Assembly: GCF_021028955.1 (NCBI RefSeq)
Contig: NZ_JAIWPE010000009.1
Coordinates: 1-64,000 of the forward strand
Source of the DNA: Salipaludibacillus sp. CUR1
Lineage (GTDB): Bacteria > Bacillota > Bacilli > Bacillales > Salisediminibacteriaceae
Direction of reading: 5' to 3'
DNA: 64,000 bases
Shown: positions 34,962 through 43,065 of the stretch, in pieces
How positions within the stretch are numbered: position 1 is the stretch's first letter
Layout: every line of letters starts with the position of its first letter
The notes under the pieces: generated by a model
Seen by the model: the letters and a program-made list of their open reading frames with translations, nothing else
What the model was told of the DNA's origin: nothing
The model's database searches: none
Program-made: the position numbers and the translations under genes

Positions 34962-35645
34962 TCACTGCTGCCAAGGTGGCACGAGTTTGCGGCTAAACAG
35001 AAAAACATTGTTAAGTGATTCACATAATGATTTCTCTTTTAAAGACCAATACTCCTTTTTTTCGAGCATGTTGTAAACCAGCGGAATAGCCAATTCCTGC
35101 CCGACTTCTTTACAAACAGCGGCCGACCGCAAATAGTCCTCTGCAGTCATTTCACCCCCGCCTAAATGCGTATTATTTATCAAGCCTGTCACTTTAAGCC
35201 TTGAACTTCTTTCCACTCCCCTGATAGCTGAAATAATCCCTTCTACAGAAGAAACATGCGGTCTGTTAAGGTTAACAACAAATAAAAAATCATAGCCCCG
35301 TTCTTTTAATAGTGAAGAAAACTGCCCCAGTACGGCACCTCCGTCGGCATCACCGCCCACATCTAAAATAAGGTTAGCTGAATAGTCTTTAAGCCTGGCA
35401 GTTATTTCCCCGGTTACTATCGGCAAATCGGCTTTCATCAATTTGTTATCCGGTGCTACAAGCCTGATCCCTTCCTCAGCTAATTTATCTTTATAATCCC
35501 TCGACCGGAAATAGGGATTTATAATATCCAGATCACATAAAAACGTGCGGTTTAGCCTGCGGCTTAATTCAATTGATTTCTCTATGGCAAATTCTGTTTT
35601 GCCGCTCCCGTAATGCCCCGTCACAATTAAACACTTCTCCTCCAA
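34962..35645 (-). CDS. P-loop ATP-binding protein preceding the oxidoreductase operon
   Basis: A 227-residue protein with a Walker A TGHYGSGKTEF near 8-18, a DLDIINPYFRSRDY segment near 41-54 and LDVGGDADGG near 91-100, resembling CooC/MinD-like P-loop ATPases. The TTG at 35645 follows AGGGGGAG; an alternative upstream start at 35723 has no ribosome site. Similar genes precede VOR/KOR operons in some anaerobes, so a role in assembling or regulating the complex is plausible but unproven. It lies 22 bases before the ferredoxin subunit. Confidence 0.75.
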   Translation of the reverse strand: MEEKCLIVTGHYGSGKTEFAIEKSIELSRRLNRTFLCDLDIINPYFRSRDYKDKLAEEGIRLVAPDNKLMKADLPIVTGEITARLKDYSANLILDVGGDADGGAVLGQFSSLLKERGYDFLFVVNLNRPHVSSVEGIISAIRGVERSSRLKVTGLINNTHLGGGEMTAEDYLRSAAVCKEVGQELAIPLVYNMLEKKEYWSLKEKSLCESLNNVFLFSRKLVPPWQQ

Positions 35646-35767
35646 ATAATCTCCCCCTCTCCTGCTCCCTTCATTATAATCTGATGTTGAAAACGCTTTC
35701 AATATAGTTGAAGTTTTATTCATAAAAACGTTAAAAATAGGTGAAATTTTTTAAATATTTTTCAATA

Positions 35768-35793
35768 AAAAAGCACCTTTTATCAGGCGCTTA
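35768..35793 (-). terminator. Terminator after the 87-residue gene
   Basis: AAGCGCCT/AGGTGCTT stem with one wobble pair, followed by TTTTTTATTG on the minus strand, about 23 bases past the stop at 35,816. Confidence 0.7.
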
Positions 35794-35815
35794 AGAAAAT
35801 ACTGATATTTTCGGT

Positions 35816-36079
35816 CTAGTTGAACTTTTGGAGCATATTAAGCCATTTATCTACAGGGACATTGTCTAATTTTTTTAAAAGTTCGTTTACTTCTTTACTT
35901 TTCAAATCTCCCGCAAGTACAACCTCAACCGTCTGGTTAACATCAAGAATTACTGCTCTTACTCTTAAAACTTTTGTAAGCAAAGCTATGATGACTGCAA
36001 TCTGCTGTGGTGTTAAGGCCTTAATCTCCTCGTTAATAAATGTATTTTTTCTGAAAGCTTGTTTTTTATCCGTATTCAT
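35816..36079 (-). CDS. Uncharacterised 87-residue protein
   Basis: I do not recognise this family. The protein has a basic N-terminus (MNTDKKQAFRKN), a hydrophobic segment with LTPQQIAVIIALLTKVLRV near 21-39, then a short alternating-charge region ending LDNVPVDKWLNMLQKFN. The hydrophobic part is compatible with an amphipathic or membrane helix. The ATG at 36079 has GGGAGAAAGGG upstream. It lies with a second tiny membrane protein gene and has its own terminator. It could be a sporulation-type small protein, without evidence. Confidence 0.65.
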   Translation of the reverse strand: MNTDKKQAFRKNTFINEEIKALTPQQIAVIIALLTKVLRVRAVILDVNQTVEVVLAGDLKSKEVNELLKKLDNVPVDKWLNMLQKFN

Positions 36080-36132
36080 CCCTTTCTCCCAGTTTCCCAC
36101 TAGAACCACACCTTAAATAAATTAAACAATTT

Positions 36133-36267
36133 TTAAGAAAGTAAAAGAACGTCCGGTATACCAGCCTCTTCAATTCCGTTTCCAATGCCCAAAATAAACG
36201 ATATTATAATAACAAGCAGCACCACTGTCAATATAGGGTCCAGTCTTGTTCCTTTAAGATCTTCCAC
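36133..36267 (-). CDS. 44-residue membrane peptide
   Basis: A small gene upstream of the 87-residue one. The product begins (M)EDLKGTRLDPILT, has a hydrophobic helix of about 18 residues (TVVLLVIIISFILGIG) and ends NGIEEAGIPDVLLLS. GAGAGGTG lies six bases before the GTG at 36267; two in-frame upstream codons (ATG at 36273, GTG at 36270) are too close to that site. I know no family for it. Its neighbour downstream starts 54 bases later. Confidence 0.6.
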   Translation of the reverse strand: MEDLKGTRLDPILTVVLLVIIISFILGIGNGIEEAGIPDVLLLS

Positions 36268-36354
36268 CACCATCACCTCTCATCTTCGTCTCCATATTAT
36301 ATGAAAGGGAGTCCTTTTCGTTGAAGAAACTTTTCTGAGTTTATGAAAAACCCG

Positions 36355-36383
36355 TTGAAAATAATTACTCCATTCGATATAAT
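36355..36383 (+). promoter_or_regulatory. Strong sigma-A promoter for the 67-residue gene
   Basis: TTGAAA, exactly 17 bases and TATAAT. The start codon of the following plus-strand gene is 43 bases downstream. Confidence 0.8.
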
Positions 36384-36425
36384 AAATGTATCAGAATATT
36401 CTGTCTTTTGGAGGTGGAGATACTG

Positions 36426-36629
36426 TTGAGTATTATCACATGTAAAAAACAGTTTCTTGTCACTGATGAAGATTTTTTAGAGTTAAAAAAATTGGGATTG
36501 CCGATTGAAGTTTTCTGTCCAGTCTTATGTAAAACTGTCGCGTTTGGTTTTTTGGAAAACTGGGATTTAAATCATGCCCGTGTAAGCGGGAACCAGTTTG
36601 CGAGAGAGGAAGTTATTTTTTTCGGATAA
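36426..36629 (+). CDS. Uncharacterised 67-residue protein
   Basis: One of few plus-strand genes in this part. It has a near-consensus promoter, a GGAGGTGGAG ribosome site and a TTG start at 36426, and a two-way terminator right after it. These make expression likely. The product is soluble, with three cysteines and the sequence FLELKKLGLPIEVFCPVLCKTVAFGFLENW near 17-46; the CPVLC pair could bind metal. I recognise no family. It lies between the metabolic island and ypbF, at the junction with the conserved backbone. Confidence 0.7.
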   Translation: MSIITCKKQFLVTDEDFLELKKLGLPIEVFCPVLCKTVAFGFLENWDLNHARVSGNQFAREEVIFFG

Positions 36630-36637
36630 GAATAAAT

Positions 36638-36662
36638 CGAGGTCTAAATGACCTCGATTTAT
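36638..36662. terminator. Two-way terminator
   Basis: AAATCGAGGTC/GACCTCGATTT perfect stem between a plus-strand gene ending at 36629 and ypbF ending at 36659. T-rich on both sides. Confidence 0.85.
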
Positions 36663-37099
36663 TTATGGTATAAGTTTATATTATGTTTTTGCTTTAATTC
36701 GCTGAAAAGTTCAGCCCGTTCTTCCCATGCTTCGGGGGATGACCATATTTCGGATGCCCTGTCAATAATATCTTCTTTTAAAAGGTCATAATCTTTTTCA
36801 GCTTTTTCATATTTATATTTTTCATTTTGCAGAATGGCATAACTCAGTCCAATAATCAGCATAAACATTAAAACTATGGGATCGGCTATGAGATTCAATA
36901 AGAAAGCAGATTCCATTTGCGTCATCCGGGACCATTGATAAATCACATACATGACGAGAACACCGGCACACAGTAAAACCGCAGTCCCTGCCCGAATAAC
37001 TCTTTTTTCTGAAACTGTCTCCTTTTCCTTTGCTTTAATAACCGCTTCAATTAAGTACTCATCAACTTTTTTAAAGTCCGCCCCTTTACTTTCATCCAA
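36659..37099 (-). CDS. ypbF: YpbF-like membrane protein (DUF2663)
   Basis: A 146-residue protein with two membrane helices (about 38-56 and 68-88) followed by a charged, coiled-coil-like C-terminal half. It matches YpbF (DUF2663) in layout and position beside ypbE/ypbD. The TTG at 37099 lies after AAGGAGGTGG, a near-perfect site; the ATG codons upstream contain or precede that site. Function unknown. Confidence 0.8.
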   Translation of the reverse strand: MDESKGADFKKVDEYLIEAVIKAKEKETVSEKRVIRAGTAVLLCAGVLVMYVIYQWSRMTQMESAFLLNLIADPIVLMFMLIIGLSYAILQNEKYKYEKAEKDYDLLKEDIIDRASEIWSSPEAWEERAELFSELKQKHNINLYHK

Positions 37100-37184
37100 C
37101 CTGTCCACCTCCTTCATTAAAAACATATGCAGTGAAGAAGAGATTTAGGTATGTAAAGTAGAAGGACGTGGAAGGATCACGTTT

Positions 37185-37439
37185 TTATTTTGCCATCCAT
37201 AAAGGAGAGGTGGCAACGAATCCGACTAAAAAAAGAAAAAGGATAAGCCAGACCCTGACCAGTGGAAAGTTGAGCCTTTTTTGTTTTCTTTTTTTGTCTT
37301 TCCTTAATTTTAACCTTTGGCGGTTATTATGTAGTTCTTTTCTGGGAGGAAACTCAGAAGGTTTACTATAGGGATGCTCTTCCGTCTTAATATCCCATTG
37401 TTCTTTCCCGGAAGCTTGATTTTTTAATTCGTAAGACAA
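37185..37439 (-). CDS. Short single-pass protein at the ypbE position
   Basis: An 84-residue protein: a polar N-terminal half, a strongly basic segment (LRKDKKRKQKR near 46-56), one membrane helix (about 60-78) and a seven-residue tail. B. subtilis YpbE has a comparable cytosolic basic region and helix but continues with an extracellular LysM domain. Here the stop follows at once after the helix, and the next gene begins soon after. It may be a truncated YpbE or a different small protein. The TTG at 37439 follows GAGGAAGGTGG. Confidence 0.6.
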   Translation of the reverse strand: MSYELKNQASGKEQWDIKTEEHPYSKPSEFPPRKELHNNRQRLKLRKDKKRKQKRLNFPLVRVWLILFLFLVGFVATSPLWMAK

Positions 37440-37513
37440 TGGAACCACCTTCCTCTGCGAATGATCATCGGTTAATTTATCTGTTTATGTATAATTTACC
37501 ATTCTTTCATCCA

Positions 37514-37678
37514 TTAGGGAAGAAGCATTAAATTCTTTCTAACCGTGTGAGCCCGTTCTTTGACTCTTTTTTTCATCTGGTAAATGGCCAGCCGGCAAAA
37601 ACAGCTATATAAGCTAATAGCGAAAAAATAACTATAATTAACAAGGAGAAGATAAAGAGCGAATACGTTTAATACCAG
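37514..37678 (-). pseudogene. Possible decayed small membrane protein gene
   Basis: Between ypbD and the ypbE-position gene two overlapping minus-strand frames both read as membrane helix. One is open from just after a stop at about 37,690 to a stop at 37,514-37,516 with only CTG available as start (AAGGAAC upstream). The other gives FSLLIIVIFSLLAYIAVF followed by GWPFTR and stop. Joining the start of the first to the second would give a typical one-helix protein, so a frameshifted relic is possible. The evidence is weak. Confidence 0.25.
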
Positions 37679-37719
37679 GCGTTTAGTTCCTTACTTGCTG
37701 TATACCTTTTCAGAGGCAC

Positions 37720-38298
37720 CTACTGAGACTTGTCAGAGTCATAACGAAGCAGCAGCCCCAGTAAAAAATCAATAACAACATGAGCTGTAATAACCGTCAG
37801 TAAGTTTTCAGTATAGAGGAATAATAAACCGAGTGAAAAACTCAAAAAGACTGTAAAACTGAATAAAAACAAGTTTGATAAATAACGAAAATGGATGAGA
37901 GCAAATGTGATAGAAGCGATCCAGATACCGAATTGACTTTGAATAACTCCCCGAAACATAACCTCTTCACTTACAGCGACGATAATGGAAATAAATAATA
38001 TATGCAGAGGGTGACGGTTTGAGAAAACACGTTTGTTTATTCCCCCGTCATCGAACCACTTTTCGGGTAATAGTTTATATAACACAATTTCAATGAGGAC
38101 AATACTGAGTCCAAATCCTAAACCAATCAGCAGATGATCGTACCTGAACTCAATAAATTGGGTAAAGGCAAAAACACTGCCGAACCACCACCAGCTAAGT
38201 AACAACGCAATGACTAAAAAGACGAGCTGAGTCACATAAAGATTTAACAACAATTCCCTGTCTGTTAATTTTTTTACTATCTCAGCCTGTTTATTCAC
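37720..38298 (-). CDS. ypbD: CPBP-family intramembrane protease YpbD
   Basis: A 192-residue polytopic protein of the CAAX/bacteriocin-processing (ABI) family. The glutamate motif SEEVMFRG lies near 107-114, FALIHFRY near 130 and HVVIDF near 172, all within membrane helices. Such proteases cleave membrane-anchored substrates; no target is known here. The GTG at 38298 follows GGAGGGG and overlaps the recS end by eight bases. Order recS-ypbD matches B. subtilis. Confidence 0.9.
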   Translation of the reverse strand: MNKQAEIVKKLTDRELLLNLYVTQLVFLVIALLLSWWWFGSVFAFTQFIEFRYDHLLIGLGFGLSIVLIEIVLYKLLPEKWFDDGGINKRVFSNRHPLHILFISIIVAVSEEVMFRGVIQSQFGIWIASITFALIHFRYLSNLFLFSFTVFLSFSLGLLFLYTENLLTVITAHVVIDFLLGLLLRYDSDKSQ

Positions 38299-39814
38299 AT
38301 TTTTCCCCTCCAGCATCCCTTAAGAGCATGTCTTCCAATTCTATTTTCCAATGTTTTTGAACCGTTTCTTTCTCAGGAGCGCTCTGTTTTTTAACTTTCT
38401 CAATAAACGACTCGAAAGACTGGCAATTGGAGCAGCAACAATCAGGTGATTCTTCTGTTTCTTCTTTAAAGTAGTTGGAGATACCTTTTCTCAGGCATGA
38501 CCTCGAGGCAATCATTTGATTCATTTTTTCAAGCTGAATAAACTTTTCTTTTTTTCTTTTTTCAAAGTGGTTCTTAATTTCCTGAATGACTTTCTCAGGG
38601 TTCTGCAACATAGTAAAGCTTCCCTCTGAAATAATTTGTTGATTCTCTAAGTAGTAGAGTAACATTTTCCATTGTTTCTCATCAGGCTGATAAATTCTTT
38701 CCATCTCTTCAACTTTTTTGCCGCTTAAATCATCCATTAAGAAGTTAGTAATCCACCAGTCTTGCGGAAATTCACTTTCTATAAGAGATAGAGGTAAAAA
38801 CCTGTCTTCCTCGCTGCAAAGAAGTAAGGCCATACTCTGCTTCTCATCCCTCCCTGCCCTTCCAATTTCCTGTACATACTGTTCGACTGACGAAGGGATG
38901 TGTAAATGGACCACTGATCTGACATTAGATTTGTTAATGCCCATACCAAACGCGTTTGTACAGCAAATAATATCCAATTCGTCACGCAGAAACTGCTGCT
39001 GTACAAGGATTCTTTCTTCTTTGGGTATTCCCCCATGATAAAAAGCGGTGTTGGGAAAACCGTGTTTTTGAAGCTGCAATGAGTAATTCACCGCACTGTT
39101 TCTTGTCCCCGTATACACGATGGCTGGTTTCTCAATGCGGTTAATCACTTCAAAAAACCTTTTATTTTTCTGTGCAGTATTTTTCTGAATATCTGATGCA
39201 ATAAATATATTACTTCTATTCACCGGAAGACGGTATACCGCTTCATTTTTCATTTCTAAACGAAGACGGATATCTTTTTCCACCTCTGGAGTTGCTGTGG
39301 CTGTCAGCGCCAGGCAAGGAGGATTTCCTAAATCCCGCCTTACTTCACTTAATCTTAAATAATCTGTTCTGAATTCATGTCCCCATTGGGAGATACAATG
39401 GGCTTCGTCTATTACAAACAGCTTAATATCCTGATTTTTAAACCTTTCTCTAATAAAAGGCAGTGCAATCATCTCGGGAGAGACAAAAACAATTTGATAC
39501 TCTTCTAAATTTTCCAGAAGGTGTGTTTTTTCCTCTCTGCTTAATAAACTGCTCAAGTGTGCCACTTTCTTATGACCAGCAGCTTTCATTTGAGTAACTT
39601 GATCTTCCATTAGTGAGACAAGAGGGGATATAACAAGAGTAAGCCCTCCTAAGACTATAGCAGGAAGGTGATAGCATAACGATTTCCCTCCTCCTGTAGG
39701 AAGAATCGCTATAACATCTCTTTGCTCAAGCACACTCTGAATGATTTCCTTTTGTCCTTTCCTGAATGCCGGATACCCGAATTCCTTATTTAATGTATCA
39801 TCGAGCAGTGTCAT
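38291..39814 (-). CDS. recS: RecQ-family ATP-dependent DNA helicase RecS
   Basis: The 507-residue protein has the RecQ helicase core: TGGGKSLCYHLP near 39-50 (motif I), VIDEAHCISQWGHEFR near 136-151 (motif II), TATATP near 171 (III), IVYTGTRNS near 230 (IV) and QEIGRAGRDEK near 320 (VI). Cysteines in a C...CCCSNC cluster near 465-475 form the zinc-binding region. It lacks an HRDC domain, as in the shorter YpbC/RecS. It unwinds DNA during repair and fork handling. The ATG at 39814 has AAAAGGAGG and overlaps ypbB by 17 bases. Confidence 0.94.
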   Translation of the reverse strand: MTLLDDTLNKEFGYPAFRKGQKEIIQSVLEQRDVIAILPTGGGKSLCYHLPAIVLGGLTLVISPLVSLMEDQVTQMKAAGHKKVAHLSSLLSREEKTHLLENLEEYQIVFVSPEMIALPFIRERFKNQDIKLFVIDEAHCISQWGHEFRTDYLRLSEVRRDLGNPPCLALTATATPEVEKDIRLRLEMKNEAVYRLPVNRSNIFIASDIQKNTAQKNKRFFEVINRIEKPAIVYTGTRNSAVNYSLQLQKHGFPNTAFYHGGIPKEERILVQQQFLRDELDIICCTNAFGMGINKSNVRSVVHLHIPSSVEQYVQEIGRAGRDEKQSMALLLCSEEDRFLPLSLIESEFPQDWWITNFLMDDLSGKKVEEMERIYQPDEKQWKMLLYYLENQQIISEGSFTMLQNPEKVIQEIKNHFEKRKKEKFIQLEKMNQMIASRSCLRKGISNYFKEETEESPDCCCSNCQSFESFIEKVKKQSAPEKETVQKHWKIELEDMLLRDAGGEKCE

Positions 39815-40871
39815 AATTACCTCCTTTTCTCGATGTTGCAAGAGCTAACCTGATTTGAAAATAAGTATACCTGTCCTGGAATAACTCTTTAATTGGTTTT
39901 AACCGGTTTGTGTTTAGCCTTTCGGAGGCTTTGATGATATCTAACCTTTCCTGTTCCGGTAGAAATTCATGGATCTTAAAGATACGATCATAAATCGCTA
40001 TTTCTATAACATGGTCTTCGATCGTACTTAACTTAAGCTTTCTTTTTTCTGCAATCTCTTCCAAAGAAAAACCTTTGTTCAGCAGGTCTTTAGTTTGCCT
40101 GGCTGTCTGAGTAACGTATGGTTCTCCCTCAATTCGCGGGAGTAACTGTGATAGAACCGGAAATAAATCCGGGGTTCCGGAAATAGAATCAAGCATCTTA
40201 TGTATGAGAGATTTGCAATAAATAAAGGTATAAAAACGGTCATGGTTAAATAAAGCGGAAAGTTGACTAATTGTTTTTCCAGTTTTTTTGTTTGAGGAAA
40301 ATCTTTTAACCAGGAGAGCTGCGTCTTGTTCATCCCATGGTTCATATATACTTTTCAATTCGGAATAAAGCTGCCTGCCCAGTTTACTTCTGTCAGGATG
40401 AGCTTTTAGAAGAGATTTAACGTCCTTCTGAATCAACCGGTCATAAGAAACGGGAATAAATGACGGAGTAGCGTTTACTAAATTGGACACAGTCTGAACG
40501 GTTAAAACCAGCCTTTCCCAGAAATAATCGGCTTTTCCGTCCCACTCGTATTTAAAACCGTGGAAAGCTGAAGGAAGTTCACAATGATCCGCAGCTTCCT
40601 TCAGCCAGTCAGTTCCTTTCATCGTCAGAATTGTTGTCTGGTTACTTTGAGATAAAAAACCTTCCCTGTATAAAGCAGTGACCATTTTATTAATATCCTC
40701 TTCCGGCCACTGTTTCAGTGAGGCAGCATAGGTTTCGAGACTGAACAAATGAATATCCTGAATTGTTTGTGCAGACCTCTTCCCTCTTAACAGATGGATG
40801 GCTCCGTTAACAGACCGTTCACCCTGCAGCTTATAAACTGTGTTTAAAAGGAGATAAGAAAGAGTGTTCAT
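39798..40871 (-). CDS. ypbB: YpbB, helix-turn-helix protein partner of RecS
   Basis: The 357-residue protein has a C-terminal helix-turn-helix segment (LLNKGFSLEEIAEKRKLKLSTIEDHV, about 266-291), the domain shared with the C-terminus of longer RecQ proteins. The rest is helical without known motifs. It overlaps recS, so both are made together; in B. subtilis ypbB is also next to recS. A regulatory or helicase-accessory role is inferred. The start has AAAGGA. Confidence 0.85.
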   Translation of the reverse strand: MNTLSYLLLNTVYKLQGERSVNGAIHLLRGKRSAQTIQDIHLFSLETYAASLKQWPEEDINKMVTALYREGFLSQSNQTTILTMKGTDWLKEAADHCELPSAFHGFKYEWDGKADYFWERLVLTVQTVSNLVNATPSFIPVSYDRLIQKDVKSLLKAHPDRSKLGRQLYSELKSIYEPWDEQDAALLVKRFSSNKKTGKTISQLSALFNHDRFYTFIYCKSLIHKMLDSISGTPDLFPVLSQLLPRIEGEPYVTQTARQTKDLLNKGFSLEEIAEKRKLKLSTIEDHVIEIAIYDRIFKIHEFLPEQERLDIIKASERLNTNRLKPIKELFQDRYTYFQIRLALATSRKGGNYDTAR

Positions 40872-41093
40872 ATTTTAAATCCTTTCGTTAAATACTACTT
40901 ATAATTATAGGTTATTACTTTCGTGTAATCCAGGTGAATCCCTTGGCTGATAAGCATTCTCAATTACTTTTTCTATTGAAATGTCTTGTGAGAACCTTTA
41001 CAATAAGATTAGAAAGAACACACTTCTGCCTGAAGATGTTCTTGAAATTACGCCCTTTAGATATAAAGAGAGAAAGATAGAGGGTCGCTATAA

Positions 41094-41369
<276 letters not shown>

Positions 41370-41380
41370 CAACTTTTAGA

Positions 41381-41403
41381 AACCACCGATTAACTCGGTG
41401 GTT
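41381..41403. terminator. Terminator between fer and the Crp/Fnr gene
   Basis: AACCACCGA/TCGGTGGTT perfect 9-bp stem followed by TTCCCTTTT on the plus strand. It lies between convergent genes and can serve both. Confidence 0.8.
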
Positions 41404-41416
41404 TTCCCTTTTACTC

Positions 41417-42064
41417 TTAATGCGGCTCGAAATCCTCTTTTATAATAATTCGGTCTTTTTTTACTTCAACCTTTCCTTCATGTTCCCATTTCTTTAACTG
41501 CCTGCTGACTGTTTCTCTGGAAGCACCGATAATGTTTCCAATTTCCTGATGAGTCAATTGTATAACTTGTCCCTGAATATCACTAAGGTAAGAAAACGCG
41601 GACTTTAAACGGGATTCAACATTAAGAGATAACACTTCATTTAATTTACGCTGAAGATAGACAATTTTTTCATTCATTACTTGAATAATTTTAAAAGCCA
41701 GTTCCGGTTTCTCAAGAATAAATGATTCAAAGCCTTCAATTGGAATGGCTAAAACGGTCACATTTCTTTTAGCTGTGGCGGTTCCCGGGTATGGAGACCT
41801 GCGGAAAAAGCCTGTATGCGGGAAAAGCTCCCCTTCCCCTAAAACATTTATTAAGCTTTCATCGCCTTTTTCGGTTAACTTACTGATTAAAACAGTCCCT
41901 TTTCCTAAAACATAAAAATAGTTTCTTGGTTCGCCTTCCCAAAATAACCTGTCTTTGTCCTCTAATTTAATTTTTTTACTCATATTAATTATTGGCTTCA
42001 GTTCCTCTTCTGACAAACCTTCAAATAATGGAGATGTTTGTAAATGTTTAATCCAACTGTTAAT
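41417..42064 (-). CDS. Crp/Fnr-family regulator, probable ATT start
   Basis: A 215-residue regulator: cyclic-nucleotide-binding-like domain (about 10-125), linking helix and C-terminal winged helix with IGNIIGASRETVSRQLKKW near 175-193. It has no cysteine cluster of the oxygen-sensing FNR type, so the signal is unknown. A TTG at 42016 would cut off part of the conserved N-terminus (SPLFEGLSEEEL) and has no ribosome site. The frame continues upstream to an ATT at 42064 with GGGAGGGG six bases before. No ATG, GTG or TTG lies between. It is adjacent to the GntR-type gene. Confidence 0.75.
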   Translation of the reverse strand: MNSWIKHLQTSPLFEGLSEEELKPIINMSKKIKLEDKDRLFWEGEPRNYFYVLGKGTVLISKLTEKGDESLINVLGEGELFPHTGFFRRSPYPGTATAKRNVTVLAIPIEGFESFILEKPELAFKIIQVMNEKIVYLQRKLNEVLSLNVESRLKSAFSYLSDIQGQVIQLTHQEIGNIIGASRETVSRQLKKWEHEGKVEVKKDRIIIKEDFEPH

Positions 42065-42099
42065 AGCAGGCCCCTCCCTGATCCGGGTTAAACTCCGGC

Positions 42100-42801
42100 T
42101 TAATCGCTTTCCTTAAACAGTTCTTTTTCGACTCCAACTAAATGGTCGAGCATGGCCTGATAAGCCGCCTCTGAATCTTTATTTTTTACTGCCTGGTAAA
42201 TAAGCATATGTTCATCATACAGTTTATTCATTTTCTCCACATTAGAATAAAGAAACAGCTGTCTCGCTTCTTTCATAGATTCTTTAACTGTATCAGAGAC
42301 AGTTTTCATCAGACGGTAAAGCATGTCATTCTTTGTAGCTTTAATTATTGTCATATGAAATTCAATATCAGCTTTTTCACCAACAAGGCCATTTCCTTCA
42401 GACTGCTTCATTTCTTCAAGGATGGCTGACAGTTTATCCAGATCTTCGTTTGTCCTGTTACGTGCTGCCAAAGCAGCAGCACCGGTTTCATTAAGCTTTC
42501 TGATTTCAAAAAGCTGTTCCAGGTCTTTTTTTAGCATCACAGCAGGAATCATTTTATTTGTCAAATCAACATCCGTTTTTTTAACAAATGTCCCTTCTCC
42601 TTGCCGGATTTCAATCAGCCCCATTGCTTTAAGAGCACTTAATGCCTCTCTTATAGCAGACCTTCCGACATTAAAGTCTTCTGCAAGTTTCTGGACAGAG
42701 GAAAGACGGTCCCCCGCTTCATATTCCCCGTTCTTAATCATTTCCGTGAGCTGTTCTGCTACTATTTCATAAATCTTTTTAGTCCTTACATGTTTTATCA
42801 C
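42100..42801 (-). CDS. GntR-family regulator, FadR/FCD type
   Basis: A 233-residue repressor with an N-terminal winged helix (about 8-72, with SAIREALSALKAMGLIEIRQGEGTFV) and a C-terminal FCD ligand domain. Metal-site residues are visible in the form D...H near 150-154, H near 197 and H near 219. Related proteins such as LutR control carboxylate use. Ligand and target are unknown; no typical target operon is adjacent. The GTG at 42801 follows GGAGAGAA. The next gene on that strand is the Crp/Fnr gene. Confidence 0.85.
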   Translation of the reverse strand: MIKHVRTKKIYEIVAEQLTEMIKNGEYEAGDRLSSVQKLAEDFNVGRSAIREALSALKAMGLIEIRQGEGTFVKKTDVDLTNKMIPAVMLKKDLEQLFEIRKLNETGAAALAARNRTNEDLDKLSAILEEMKQSEGNGLVGEKADIEFHMTIIKATKNDMLYRLMKTVSDTVKESMKEARQLFLYSNVEKMNKLYDEHMLIYQAVKNKDSEAAYQAMLDHLVGVEKELFKESD

Positions 42802-43004
42802 AGTCGTTCTCTCCTTTCACCCCGTCCAGTCATGCCAGAAGCTGTCGGGATGATATCTGTCTGCCAAAAGGGGTATACCTATTATATAGCTAATTAAATT
42901 GTAATAGGAAAAAGATTATCTTTCAATATCTGCCAGTCAACTGCTTTGAATTAGAACGGCTGACGATCACGACAGTTATATTAAAGGCCTGACTCAGTGG
43001 ATTA

Positions 43005-43032
43005 TTGACTGAATATCATGTTAATATAGAAT
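43005..43032 (+). promoter_or_regulatory. Promoter of serA
   Basis: TTGACT, a 16-base spacer and TAGAAT, about 35 bases before the serA start. I saw no T-box or other riboswitch in the short leader. Confidence 0.6.
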
Positions 43033-43065
43033 AATTAAAAAATTTATCAGGGGAGGATACAATTT

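Noticed and set aside
42802-43065. T-box or other riboswitch before serA
   Set aside because: The leader after the proposed promoter is only about 30 bases, with no T-box motif and no terminator/antiterminator pair.
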